Shown here one piece after another: positions 26,166 to 37,954 of a DNA stretch of 64,000 nucleotides. The stretch is taken from contig OY292275.1 of assembly GCA_958496175.1 (NCBI GenBank), positions 14,508,001-14,572,000 of the forward strand, read 5' to 3'. The translations under genes and the position numbers were made by a program. The stretch's first letter is position 1. The number at the start of each line of letters is the position of its first letter. A model generated the notes under the pieces. That model ran no database searches and was not told the DNA's origin. It saw only the letters and a list, made by a program, of their open reading frames with translations. This DNA is from Sisyra terminalis (taxonomy: Eukaryota; Arthropoda; Insecta; Neuroptera; Sisyridae).

Positions 26166-26169
26166 TTTG

Positions 26170-26635
26170 TTTCCTAAGATTTTTAAAGGAATACTACAAA
26201 GTAAATAAAAATTAATTATTCATACAATTTTTGTGCTTATTGTCAATTACTGTTGCTTGAATGATTGTAAACCAAAATATACTCTACCTACAAAAACGAA
26301 AATAATTTCAGCTATAAAGAAATTCATTCCATACTCTTTTTCCTACAATTGCTTAAAAATAATTCAACCAAAAAAGTATTTTTTTTTGTATTAATTTGGC
26401 TATTGTTTTACATTATGTTCATTATAGTAATAGATATCTACTTTTAATTGTAATGATATTCCCAGTCAATTACTTCCTTTTTCTTAAAGTTTAATGAATC
26501 CTTGTTTATTAATTAATCAACTTAATTTTAACGGATTAAAATATATCTTATGACTTAAAAAAAAACTTAATTTTAAGTTTTTGCTGTTTTTTTTTAATTT
26601 TTTCTTTTAAATCTCATCTATTAAATGGAATTCTT
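26170..26635. other. AT-rich stretch with no recognised gene
   Basis: Nothing recognised; homopolymer A and T tracts dominate. Confidence 0.4.
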
Positions 26636-26885
26636 CTACCGATAAGCCGCGAATGACGTCAGAGCACAATTCGATCCGTTGTGTATACGTGTTTGTATTT
26701 GTACAAGGATTGTGGGAGTGACTTTGTTAAATTTTCAAAATTTCAATAATCAAAACAAATGAACATCTTTAAATCCCGCAATCCCATTGGCTAATAGTCT
26801 CTTGTATTGGAGTGTGTATACTGTGATATTCGTGCATCGCTCAAAGCATTCTACTTGTATTAACTATGGGAGCTTATCTACACTG
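26636..26885. promoter_or_regulatory. Possible regulatory patch with a full CRE
   Basis: In otherwise AT-rich DNA, this patch holds a perfect palindromic CRE, TGACGTCA, at 26654-26661, preceded by GATAAG (a GATA-type site) at 26641. Several further non-AT-rich stretches follow. Such a cluster could be an intronic enhancer, but one 8-mer can occur by chance, and no conservation data are available. Confidence 0.2.
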
Positions 26886-26889
26886 AACA

Positions 26890-29440
26890 TAATATTACGT
26901 TAAGCTAATTAATAGCGTTGGTAAAATACGGAAAAGGTTTTTTTTTGTGTAGATATATTGCTATACATAATTCTGTATAGAATTCACAATATGAAATTGA
27001 TAATTTTTTTTAAAGAGGCATTATTTATTCTAAGATCATATTAAAATTTTGAGTCAATTAATTCGGCCAATTCTAAAGAAAAAACATTCCTATTTTTCCC
27101 TTATATTTTTTTTCTTTAAAACTAATTGAGTTATTGTTCTTAAGCTTCCTGGATCATCGTTTTTTATAAGTACCATCTACACAATATTTGTTAAATATCA
27201 TTATAATATCTTTTCGGGTCCGATTTACTATGGTTATAGGCCTTGCATTTTTAAACATATACGTTGTGTATTGAAAGATATTGAATTATTATTGTAGCAG
27301 TTTTTTCTAACTTTTCAAAAATCTGTGGAATATTTTATTTTTAACGTATTTATAACAATCAATTAACCTTTTAGAAGTATATAGAAGTAAAGTTTCAATC
27401 AATAAGTTTCAGATTTGATAAATTTAAATCGATTAATAAAAGTTGAAATTCTGCAATTACTCCTTTCATCTTTTGAAAATGGATATTAAAGCTTAATAAA
27501 TAGTTAAACCTGGTGAGAGATCAAATGTCTCAATAAGGATATTTTCCTAATTGTATTCCAAATTTTTCATTTTTATGAAGATAACATTTTTATTAAGAAC
27601 AGAATTTAAAAATTTGTTACCATTAATAAAGCTGTACTTTCCCTTTGAATCATAAACATGTAAATTCAACTATTAAGACGCCTTTGATATCATCAAAATT
27701 TCTGCATATTTGTTGAGAACTGTTTAGTGAAACGGAAATAAACGGAAGGCTTAATAAATAATTAAACAGATGCACCGTTTCTGAATTTTCATAAATATTT
27801 AACATCGATTGGTTTCTGAAAGATACTAAGGGTTTTGATGTTTATTTTAATGGTGCGCATATGTGGAAAATGTTCAAATTCATGCTAATTTTCCTTACAT
27901 TTAAATCTCATATTCTTATTTCGCTTTCATACTTTTATTCTTCAATTTATTTTCTTTAAATTTTTTTCTCAAGCAAATATGGCTTCATAAATGTGCCTGA
28001 GGCTGAACTAAATTGAATCAAATGTTCGGTACTTTACTGAAGTGGTCCCATAATCGATCCCCCAGCAATATTTTATAATGGGTTTATAATCGATTATTGA
28101 CAATTTGAACCGTTAAATTTTAGTGTCTCATACGTTAACAGTCTATCATCTGTGTTCTAATGAGAAATATAAATTGTTATTTGAAAAATTGAAATTTTGT
28201 ACAAAACATTTTTATTTAGAGTATCTACTGGTATAATTCAATAGTTTGTTGTGATCGGTTATTTAAATAACTTCCCGGAACTTACAAAAGAATATTTATT
28301 TTTGTTTCTTTTGAAATATTTTGAATTTAATAAACCATAAACCATTTTTGGTTTAATTTTTTTTTTAAAATCATAAATCCCTGTAGAATATATAAATAAC
28401 CAATACTATACTTTGATAATAAAAAAACTAAATAAAACTTGTATTTTCCCCGTTTTATTATGACAATGGATAATCTATATAAATGTGATGCTTCAACTAT
28501 ATTTCCAATATTATTTCAAAAATTTATGTTTTTATTCAAAGTACTTAACAAAGTTGAAAACAATAAAACTTTTCAGAGTTAATCTTTTTTTAATATTGTT
28601 TTAATAACCATTCGACTGTAATAAACAGTTTAGTTTTTCGAAAACGTTATTATGCTAATATATATGAAGTGAATAATAATGTTGGAATGATACCTAACAA
28701 ATTGAGGTAAAACGCTTAAAACTTCTGTTAAATTTTACGTGAATTTGTTAAACTATTAAATTAAATTTATGTCACACATCTATGTGCACCAAGTTTGTAT
28801 CTCAACACGGTCTGTAATTAAATTTTAGAAGCAGTTTAAAACAAAACTAGGTTTTGTTGCCTTGAATAACAATAAATTTGTTTTTTTCATGTTAAACGAT
28901 GTGCTTAAAAAGCTCGATAGGTATATGTTACATAATACTTCTACAAAACTACTTTCCGTTCAGATAAAGTTTCAGTTTCATAGAAAAATTGTGACAAACA
29001 ATATTATGCAAAGATCATTCTGATCAGTTTATGAATAAGCTAGTCGAACTTATAGAACTTTTATGAAGTGATTGCGATTATCAAATAAGAAAAAAATGTA
29101 TTTTTTCTCTTTGACCTGTAACGGGGAGCTTTTAAAAGACATTTAAAAACCAATTTAAGAATTAAATAAAAATTTTCATCTCACTTTTTTCTTATTGCTA
29201 ATAATGCAGAAGGTTAACTCACTATCAGCATTTTAATGTTTGGATTTTTTTTTTTGTAAAATCATATAAAAGGGCAGTGAAAGTGACAATTATTCATTCC
29301 GAATATCATGGTTTAAGCCAAATGCACTCCCTGTTGTCAAATAAGAGGCGAAAATAAAGATACACATCACAGATAATAATCAAACAGATAACAAGATAAT
29401 TAAGCAGTGATAACAGAGATAATCAAAAGTGATTGGCATG
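26890..29440. other. AT-rich stretch with no recognised gene
   Basis: No supported coding region, RNA gene or bounded repeat. Confidence 0.4.
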
Positions 29441-29459
29441 TTAGTTGTCGTAGAATCAC

Positions 29460-30115
29460 CTAGGGGCTAAATATTGACCATAAAACATTTTAAAGCCAAT
29501 TACACAAAGAGAGGTTCAAAGAGAAGCTTGATGTTGGATACCATTCCAATCAACACCAAAAATACATGATATATCGAATTTTCATTTGCAAAACCTTAGC
29601 CACAACAGAATAAAAAAACCCATTTTTTCAACGTTAAATAACTGGTAATGACTAACGAAAACAATTGTAGTAAAAGTGCTATGGATTAGTTCAAAGGGTA
29701 GTCAAATTAGGGCTAACGGCCAGGAAGGTTCTGCTATGCATTTGGTGGGACTGGGAAGGAATAATGAACTATGAATTGCTTCCATATCGACCAAAAACTA
29801 AATTCGGATTTCTACTATCAAAAAATGTACCGTTTGAAGCTTACGGTTGATCAGAAAGTCAGAATTGACCTACAGAAGAGGTGTCATGTTCATCAGAACA
29901 ACGCCAGACCACATACGTCTTTAATCACTCACCAAGAACTCCGGGAGCTTTGTTGGGAAGTTTTAATGCATCCATTATATAGTCCGAACTTGACACCAAT
30001 TGAATACCATCTTTTTCTAGCATTAAGAAAATTTCTTACATTCTAATAACCAAGTACTAGAGTTTTTCGCCAATAGGAACCAAGACTTCATTTAGAAGTC
30101 GTTTCAAATCGCTTT
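29460..30115 (+). pseudogene. mariner-family (DD34D) transposase relic
   Basis: Mariner transposases cut and paste the element at TA sites. Here the coding trace begins with GLNIDHKTF-like codons (about 29463), the linker before the catalytic domain. It continues through FKEKLDVGYH (about 29514) and NPFFQR (about 29617), then ARKVLLCIWWDWEGI (about 29730), the hallmark mariner WWDW block. After a frameshift near 29790 comes LNSDFYYQKMYRLKLTVDQK, then HQNNARPHTS and SPNLTPIEYHLF. In active mariners the last two read HQDNARPH and SPDLAPSDYHLF; here both catalytic Asp positions are changed (Asn and Glu). The first, in TGDE, is also damaged (TGND then stop). Several stops and frameshifts are present, so it is dead. 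A degenerate EFFANRNQDF trace follows, then a small inverted repeat GATACGAGT/ACTCGTATC (30118-30186). Confidence 0.88.
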
Positions 30116-30189
30116 GAGATACGAGTACTTTAACATACGAAATTTTACGTGATGGTAGTAAAACGGAAATTAAACTCGTATCTCGAGGT

Positions 30190-31430
30190 ATCACAGAATT
30201 TTATTTAAACAACAAATATCAAAATAAATAAATTTAATACAAAGAATCAATATTAAAGACTTCAAGATTTTATAATTTATTTGATAATATTTTTTGCAAA
30301 ATCGCTATAAGCGTCTTGTTGATAAAATTTTTCAAGTAACGGTAAAGAAAACACCCGAAGTTTGATCTAAAAATTCAGAAAAGTTGACAAAAAGTAGAAA
30401 TTGAACATATTGAACATTACACATTGTAGTTTTTTTTATATTTTAAATGTATACTATCATTGGTTTATTCAGAAAGCCACCTGAAAGTTTTCAAAAGACA
30501 GGAAAGTATTTATCACTAAAATCTTGATAAATCGATTTATATACTCCAACCAATCCCTATTGATAGTTTTACATTTTCATAAATATAATAAATTCTTTTA
30601 TCCTTTTCAACATATTTGATTTTCTCAACGACGAACCTAATTTTCCTTCATCACATAAACAATATTTTATAGGAATGGATTTTAACGATTGTTTGAATTT
30701 CCTTGGAATGCAATTCGATGCATCTGTATGATAAATGAGACGACCAAATGTCGACTAAATACATTGTCTGAATCTTGTAGCTTTCAAGATAGGAACCGAA
30801 CGAATTATTTATTACCCTGTATGATGACAAGTGGAAAAGAATAAGTGAAAAAAAATAAAAGATTTTCAACTAAATTTCGAACATATTGCTTGAATGTAAT
30901 ATCAGACCCCATTTAGTTAAAAGAACAGTAAAAAGAGATATTTTCAAAAATTGGTAGGGAAAACATTTACTTTTTGAGGGAAGTTTCATCCCTCTTTGAA
31001 GGTCTGATGAGTTTTTCAATGAAGGGATGGAAAAAGTAAGAAATCGTTTTTCCCCTTATTCATAATTCAATTTTTTTATTTGCTAAAAAGAAAAAATATT
31101 TTGGCAAAAAATATTTCTTTCTTTGATATTCGAGCTTTTGTTTGTTTGAATATCTTTCAGAAGAAATAAAAGGTATATGGCTTCCAGTAAAATTGAAATA
31201 AACTATACACCTGCCTTTATATTTAGATCAGCTAATGTTTACTGAACATTTATCTATCTAAAAAATTGTGTTTTTTTCACATCAAACATTTTTCCATATC
31301 ATTTATCAAATGATCAATAACCAATTTTTAATGCCACGATAATTTATTAAAAGTTCAGTTCATTATCGAATACCTTTAACATTTTACGCTTGTGTAATTA
31401 CTCGTTAGAGGTAAATGTTGAACCTGGACT
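30190..31430. other. AT-rich stretch with no recognised gene
   Basis: No gene supported. A short imperfect inverted repeat around AGGGAAGTTTCATCCCT (30978) and AATGAAGGGATGGAAAAAG (31019) is noted only. Confidence 0.4.
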
Positions 31431-31475
31431 TTAGTTTGCTAGAAGGATAACGTTTCGAATATCAACTATCCATGA

Positions 31476-31709
31476 CGAACATTTACCACTTGGGATTACA
31501 AGACTGTTGATCAGGTCGACAAATTTACATCCCTGTCCAATACTAACAGTAGCGCTAGGAATAGTAGGAGAAACTCCGTATTTGGGTCGGAGCCAAAGCA
31601 ATTAGACAAACTAAGTGTTCTCGAAAATTATTTGGTTTTGTGTCACTTTTTTGGAGCAAGAAAGTTGTTATTTGAACCTTGTTCGACTAAAAAGTTAAAG
31701 TTCAAATAA
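31476..31709 (+). other. Open frame of protein-like composition; possible exon or exon relic
   Basis: A 77-codon open frame without an ATG runs from just after a TGA to a TAA at 31707. It lies in a locally GC-richer patch. The central part reads DQVDKFTSLSNTNSSARN, then SRRNSVFGSEPKQLDKLSVL: a Ser/Asn-rich polar linker with an RRNS basophilic kinase-type site, unlike the Phe/Ile/Lys-rich noise frames around it. A possible acceptor is CAG at 31512-31514, though its pyrimidine tract is weak. No strong donor was found before the frame turns AT-rich. It could be an alternative exon of a + strand host gene, a decayed exon or a retroelement gag relic. I do not recognise the protein. Confidence 0.25.
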
Positions 31710-31714
31710 CAAAC

Positions 31715-32260
31715 AATAAATTTTGTATTTTTTAGATTAGAGAAAAAAATGTATTCTATAGGAAAACCAATATTTCAACTAATAAATTTTCTCCGTGCAT
31801 TCGATTATTATTTATGGATTTTATTACGATTCTTTGAAAAAAGATTAAAGTCTTCTATAATACCACTTCATTAATTGAAATAGTTATCTTTAGTGTTAAA
31901 AAAACCTTCCAATACAAATAGTTCCTAGTAGATTTAATGTTCCTGAAAATTAATTATAAATTACAGGTTGATTTTATTTGGTAGCAGGTTAATCGATGCG
32001 ATTTGAAGTTGAGGAACAACTCTAATAAGTATTTTGAGGACAAAAAAATGAGATAAAATGTTATTTTACTTAGTAATTACTTCAATATAGTTACCATTAA
32101 CGAAAATCTAATTTTCTTAAAGTAGCTTTGAAGTGAAAATAAAAAAAAGTTTATTAACAGGTAAACGTTATCCAAATATTTACTTTCTAATTAACAGAGA
32201 ATTTTATTAAGAACTAAAGTTAATTTAATTTTGAAGCAAAAGTAAAATGTAAAAAAACTA
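31715..32260. other. AT-rich stretch with no recognised gene
   Basis: Nothing recognised. Confidence 0.4.
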
Positions 32261-32264
32261 TTTT

Positions 32265-32858
32265 TATGGTAAATTTCAGATCCTTAGTGGTAACAATTTA
32301 ATTTAAATTCTCCGAGGAGTAGGATCAAAATAAGTAGTTTAAACTTGATTTTTATTCGCAACGTTTCGGCCCTTTAGTGAGCTTTCCTCAGGCGTTCGTA
32401 AACAATCGCTTTAACTTTGTCAACAATAATCCTTGTCATGATTTATTTTATAAATGCGGTACAATTAATAAAAATAGTAATAAGGGCTTCCAGGATACAT
32501 AAAACTCAATAAAAATTAATTATAAATTATACTCTTAATAAACCTAACCGCTTAGGTTTATTAATTTGCTTTAGTGGTTAGGTTTATTAAGAGTATCATT
32601 TATAATTAATTTTTATTTAGTTGTATGTATCCTGGAAGCTGTTATTATTTTTATTACCTGTACCATATTCATAAAATGTATCATAACAAGGATTATTGTT
32701 GACAAAGTTAAAGCAATTGTTAATGAACACCTGAGGAAAGCTCAATAAAGGACCGAAACGTCACAAGTAAAAACCAAGTTTTAACTGCTTATTTTGATCC
32801 AATTCCTCTGAAAATTTGTATTATTCTGTTATCACCAAGGATCTGAAATTTTACCATA
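32265..32858. mobile_element. Head-to-head pair of repeats forming a 594-bp inverted element
   Basis: The outer ends TATGGTAAA...TTTTACCATA lead into arms of about 280 bp that meet near 32561. The centre itself folds (AAACCTAACC / GGTTAGGTTT). Both arms share CTTATTTTGATCC-type sequence, CTTTAACTTTGTCAACAATA, a CATAA-rich block and TCCTGGAAGC/GCTTCCAGGA. Each arm carries CTGAGGA followed by a short stem-loop and CGAAACGT: 32358-32394 on the minus strand and 32730-32763 on the plus strand. This resembles the hammerhead core of Penelope-like elements. A partial extra copy of the arm end lies at 33102-33145. Inverted junctions of this kind are known for Penelope-like retroelements; a long-TIR MITE is the alternative. 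Confidence 0.75.
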
Positions 32859-33101
32859 ATTTTGAATTCACTTAAATAAAATGAAAATTTTCCTAGACAA
32901 GTGAACCTTCGATGTGATCGTGGCTTATTATGGGCTCATGGTACTCTATATGTAAAAAAAGCTTTGAAGGTTTTTTATCAATACTAAAATTTTGCCAAAA
33001 CAATAAGACAATATTTTAACAAGCTACCAAGTTGAATGATGAGACCATGTTTATGGTTCAAAGCGATTACAAGTTACCCACAAATAATTTCCCCTCAATT
33101 A

Positions 33102-33145
33102 TCAACTACTTATTTTGATCCTAGTCCTGTGAGAATTTGTATTAA
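33102..33145 (+). repeat. Partial copy of the 32265-32858 arm end
   Basis: The sequence ACTTATTTTGATCC followed by CCTGTGAGAATTTGTATT matches the outer part of the right arm at about 32787-32823. Only this end is present. Confidence 0.7.
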
Positions 33146-33299
33146 ATACTATTTTTTTGTACATTTATATTCGAAGTTAAATCAAATTTCCACCATTTTT
33201 ATGGTTTCTAGATTTTAAGATGTGAAAGTCACTAAGAACATAACTCATTAAATTTTGCTTCAAATTCACCAGTCTTTAACAAACATATTCCAAAAAAAA

Positions 33300-33640
33300 A
33301 AAAAACACTTCGACAAATAATTAATGCTCCATGGAATATGAATAATACCAAAATACATTACGAGACAGATATACAGACAATGGGACAGAAAATTCAAAAG
33401 CACAACAAAAAATTTTATGAGAATCTCAACAACCATTCTAACGATTTAGCAGTTATCTTTTTAGATAATAGCGAGACCATAAGGCGACTTCAAAGATAGA
33501 ATCCCACAGATTTCCCTGATAAGTTTTGGGACTAGAAAAAAACAGTTGTAGTCCCACTGGGATTGCTTCCATGATAAGCCAACACACAAAAGCACTTATT
33601 GCAACCTATGCAAATTGTGTTTAGAAAAAAAAACACCTGT
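33300..33640 (+). pseudogene. Jockey-clade non-LTR fragment, extreme 3' end
   Basis: The translated trace CGACAAATAATTAATGCTCCATGG gives RQIINAPW; then come NNTKIHYETDIQTMGQKI and NHSNDLAVIFLDNSETIRRL, and a stop. This parallels the C-terminus of the larger jockey copy at 9985-10960 (RQIIGAPW, NKKIHEDTEM, NHSNHLAINLLDNSQMIRRL). The 3' untranslated sequence CACTTATTGCAACC..ATGCAAATTGTG also matches that copy (CACTTATTGCAACCCTATGC). It is 5'-truncated and non-functional. The upstream A-run at about 33293-33304 is not its tail. Confidence 0.85.
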
Positions 33641-33649
33641 TAGTAGCCA

Positions 33650-36640
33650 TGGTAACATGTACCAGTATTTTTGAGGCTGCAAAACTTAATAGCTGTAATT
33701 CTAAAATCAACTTCAATTTATTTCTATGCAAAATCAATTTAGGGTTAACATTTCCGCAAATTGTTAATGAATTTCAAAAATTTAATATGTTAAAAGGAAT
33801 AATATAAGAGAAATAAAACTAAAGAAAAAATCCTTTTGATTTTAGATTATTTGAAATTTCATAATTTTTTGGTTTTCTAATTTCACCGTCCCAAATAATT
33901 TTATTTACGAACTTGATTTTACTATTGGATAATAGAAATAAATAAAAAACTATTGCAAAAAACGTAATAAGAAAAAAATATGTTGTAATAAAGAAAATAG
34001 ATATACATTTTATGCTTCCAAGAAAAATATGAAAAAAAGGCTTGGGGAATATTTCATAATACAAGAAATGTAATATTAGCTACTTAACAACTATTTGGTC
34101 TCTGAAGAGTAAGACGAGGCACAATTAAAGTGGTCAAATGGGATTTGACGTATGTCAAGTTAACACTACACTTTTGGAATTAGTAAAACATTACTACCGA
34201 AAATTTCGGTGTTTAATTTTACGTCCGAAAGTTCTGGAAATAAAATTGGGGCTCACATTTTCTAGAAATACCCTATAGTACCCACCCTATAGTGGGCTTA
34301 CCTGTTTGGAAAAGTGTAATTGTTATCCTACACTTTTCTCATTGTAGTTGGGGAATACTAAAATTTTCTAATAACTTCTTATTGTATCATGAATTGTGCT
34401 AGAAATCTCTGGATAAACTCAATACATGAAAACTAAAGATCAATGAAAATTAATGTATTTACAAGCCATTCACAACTTGACATAAGCTTTTTCTCTCATG
34501 TTTTTTTTCAATGTAAAATTGTCACAAGAGACAAAGCGGTTCAAACCGTTGAGATCCTCATGGAAGGAAAACTTTTATGACGAAAGTATGAAAAGGTTAA
34601 AAATGATCAACTGAGACCAAAATATTGACAGCTGCTGATATATTTACCAGTAAAACTGTATTTGAGCAGTAAACTTTTGAATTATAAATCAATATTAGAG
34701 CCGGAGTAGATATATTGCATCAAGTAGTACAATATATTCAATGATTCAGCAATATCAAAAGTATCTAACGTCTGTCACAAACTGCGATATCCGTAAAGTG
34801 TTACATATCGGTACTAAGAAATAGATTGAAAATTCTAGTAAAAAACTTTTTAAAAAATTGAGAAAGCTTATAAATCCCTTGACGTTCAAGCCTCTTGAGT
34901 ACAGCAATGTAAAAATTAAACTTACTACTTATCAATTCTTAGAATTCCTTTGCTGTACAACTATAGGTTCATTTGAAAAAAATTACCGATCATGATCTTA
35001 TTTAAATGTTTTACTGTCCAAAGATAATTAACAGATAATCAAGGACAAAAAATCAACTAACAAGAGTACTTTAGGTAATCAAAAGTTTGATAAAGTTTGA
35101 TTAAAATACGAAGTACGAAAAAAAATATCTTATTATTTCATTGCAATGTCATAGCATTGTTATTGCATAAGTATACGCTGTCAGCCATTGGTACGTATAT
35201 TAATAGCACTAAAACAATAGATCAGTGATGGATTAATTATAAACCAAACTGAAATTCAGTGAATATTCAATTATTTTAATTATTCATTTCGAGAGGTTAC
35301 ATTTACATTTCATTGTTATTTATCTGAATTATGCAACTATAATGATAACAGCATTATATCAATACAAATACTGCTTAAACATCAACTGTATAAGATTTAT
35401 TAATATTGTTTTCCTTTTAGCCATGTTTGCATTTTGTTTTTATGTGACCATTACGCGTTGAAACATGCAAAAGGGTGGAAACACGCACTTTGTAAAATTC
35501 ATCCCTGAAATACTTTGGTAACTGATATCCATCCTACACATTGAAGATAATTCATATTTATATGAAACAAGGGAGATGTATCCTTTAACTATTTAAGAGT
35601 AAAATATACGACTTCCTGACGATATACTTCCTATTTTAAAGCAATTTTAATTTCGAAAAAATAACTTTTAATTCAGAATTAATCATATTAAAATGTGACC
35701 TCATTTTAACATTTTTAATGAAATTATTTTTTGAAAAAATAACACCCCGTAATTCCCTATGGATTAATTTCAAAAGATTCATTACGATATTGTTTTGCAT
35801 ATTAAACTTAGAAAGTATGTTTGAAAATGTGTTAAAACGTGTACCCCAATCCCTTGTACGGACAGTTACATTGTTTGAAAGGCCATGAATTTATGGTGTT
35901 TGATGAAAAGCTCATAAAATATTTTTATTTGTTAAAAACAAGTTTTCATATAAAAATTACATTCGCAATTAAATATTTAAAAACTTTAAGCAAGAAAAAT
36001 AAAGTAAACTTGTAAAAATATTTTTCAAAGTTATAAAGAATGATTACGCGTCAATGTTATTAGTGCTATTTTTTATATTGTCGAAATGTCGTAATATTCG
36101 ATGAGCTTGGCATATTTATTATCTCTGGAGAATTAATATTAAAATGGTGGCCATAAATTAAAGGATAATATCGGGGTGGAGTACGATTGAAAAGTCATTA
36201 TTTATGTCCCATAATTTTAAATACGGTAGAAAATAATATCATTCACATATTGGACTTTGAAATATAATTGAGTTTGGTGTTCTAATTTATGATCTTTAGA
36301 TTAATTTTTAAAAATTTGTTGGCCGCTTATATAAATTGGTTTTATTGCTAAAATTTCCAATTTGGTATAGAAAAAAGAAAAGTTATGTTTCCAAATTTAA
36401 AGATAAGCTAACAAAAATAATTTTCACGTGTCTTCTTTCAATTATTGTGCTTTTGTGTTATGTACGAAAATGAAAATATATTTTTTTTTAATTTAAAGTT
36501 TCTTTTTCCGAACTTCATTGACTTTAAATCTTACCAGATTTAATCATTTGAACTGGTGTTATTAATTCATAAGTAATTTGGAAAAGTAGCGAGATTTTAT
36601 CTGCTATAAATCAAGGTTGCAGATGTTTTAATATTTTAAA
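33650..36640. other. AT-rich stretch with no recognised gene
   Basis: No supported gene. Minor features only: CCCTATAGT occurs twice near 34270-34292, and a short inverted AAGTGTA...TACACTTTTC lies near 34312-34340. Confidence 0.4.
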
Positions 36641-36653
36641 AATTACTTAAATA

Positions 36654-36866
36654 ATGTTTAAACTACACAAAATGCTTATATCTTGTTTAAAAGTCCTATT
36701 AATTTTTATTATACTTGTATCAACTGCAGCAAAATGTATAATTTTAGAGAAGGTAACTTTGGCTCCCGTTTATGGAATTGAAAAAAAGAAAATTGTGTAT
36801 GATTTTTGTCCCATAATCACGGTGGAAAATATTAACAAAGAAATCAGAAATTTATTTTTCTACTAA
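36654..36866 (+). CDS. Weak candidate: 70-residue ORF with signal-peptide-like start
   Basis: The frame starts at ATG (36654) with MFKLHKMLISCLKVLLIFII, a basic N-terminus followed by a hydrophobic core, then LVSTAAKC, which would suit signal peptidase cleavage before a short 40-residue remainder. The rest (about residues 29-70) has a single internal Cys and no recognised motif. A TATA-like CTATAAAT lies about 50 bases upstream. No AATAAA was seen close downstream. In DNA this AT-rich, chance ORFs encode hydrophobic Leu/Ile/Phe runs often, so this is only a weak candidate for a secreted peptide. Confidence 0.15.
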   Translation: MFKLHKMLISCLKVLLIFIILVSTAAKCIILEKVTLAPVYGIEKKKIVYDFCPIITVENINKEIRNLFFY

Positions 36867-36869
36867 TAT

Positions 36870-37945
36870 TTATTAACAATTTCAATTTTTAAAGATAAAT
36901 TATTTCACAAATAACTAAACCATGTGTAATTTTAAGCTTTTATCTAAGATCTAACATAATTTCTTTTAAATTGACCATGAAAATTTTACACTTATACTCA
37001 GTGGCAGATTTAAATCCAATGCCTTCCTTCCCCATTTAATATGCTATCTTTGTAACTCCATAACAAGGTGGTTATCAAGATAAAGCATCTAATTCCCAAA
37101 TATTTAAATCATGAATTAATATTCATAAATTTTATCAAAATCTCTTATGAATTAACATAAATTTTTTTGGTGTATAAATTTAAATATAATTTATTAATTT
37201 AATTAATTTTTGTTTAAATTTAATACAACTTAAAGCCTTTTTCCAATTATCACTTAAGATATTAACTTCTTATTCTTAGTTTTGGTTCGGCGAAAATGTT
37301 GATTATATCATCGATTTCTTGTACAAATAGACGTCCAATTGATAATAATGCTATGACATTAATTAATCTATCTTGGTCCATACTTCTAAGTTAAACTTTT
37401 CACCTTTTTCGGGGTGAAAAAAGAGTTTTCCCTTGAAAAATTTGTCGCTGAGGCTCAATAAATGCGCAGAACAATGCGTCAACATTAGAGTACACATCTC
37501 GAATATTCTGTGAATGCAATATATAGAATATATTTTCTATGGAACAGATATCTTCAGTCAAGTTTATACATTTATTAACTAAGGTCTCTTACATGGACGA
37601 CAGAATACTTGATTATTTAAGAAAGTACAACGTATTTCGACTACCAGGCTTTGCATAAGACTTCAAGTGTTCTGACAAAAACGGATCGAATTTAGAATAA
37701 ATAAATCATTATGGGGATCTCCAAGTTGTTCTAAAATAGCAGTTCTTTAATTGCCAGTGATTTATTAATTGAAAAATGTGATGTGAAAAATTGAAAGTAA
37801 ATTCAATGAAAAGAATAATTCATATACAATAGATGTTTCAAACTTTCTTTCGAAAAACTAAGTCTAATCAAATTTTGAAAATTGCGCTGTAGGCCCTTTA
37901 TACCTCACGGATCTATGCGTTAATTCGTCACTACTAAACTTTCCG
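36870..37945. other. AT-rich stretch with no recognised gene
   Basis: Nothing recognised. Confidence 0.4.
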
Positions 37946-37954
37946 TTCTATATA

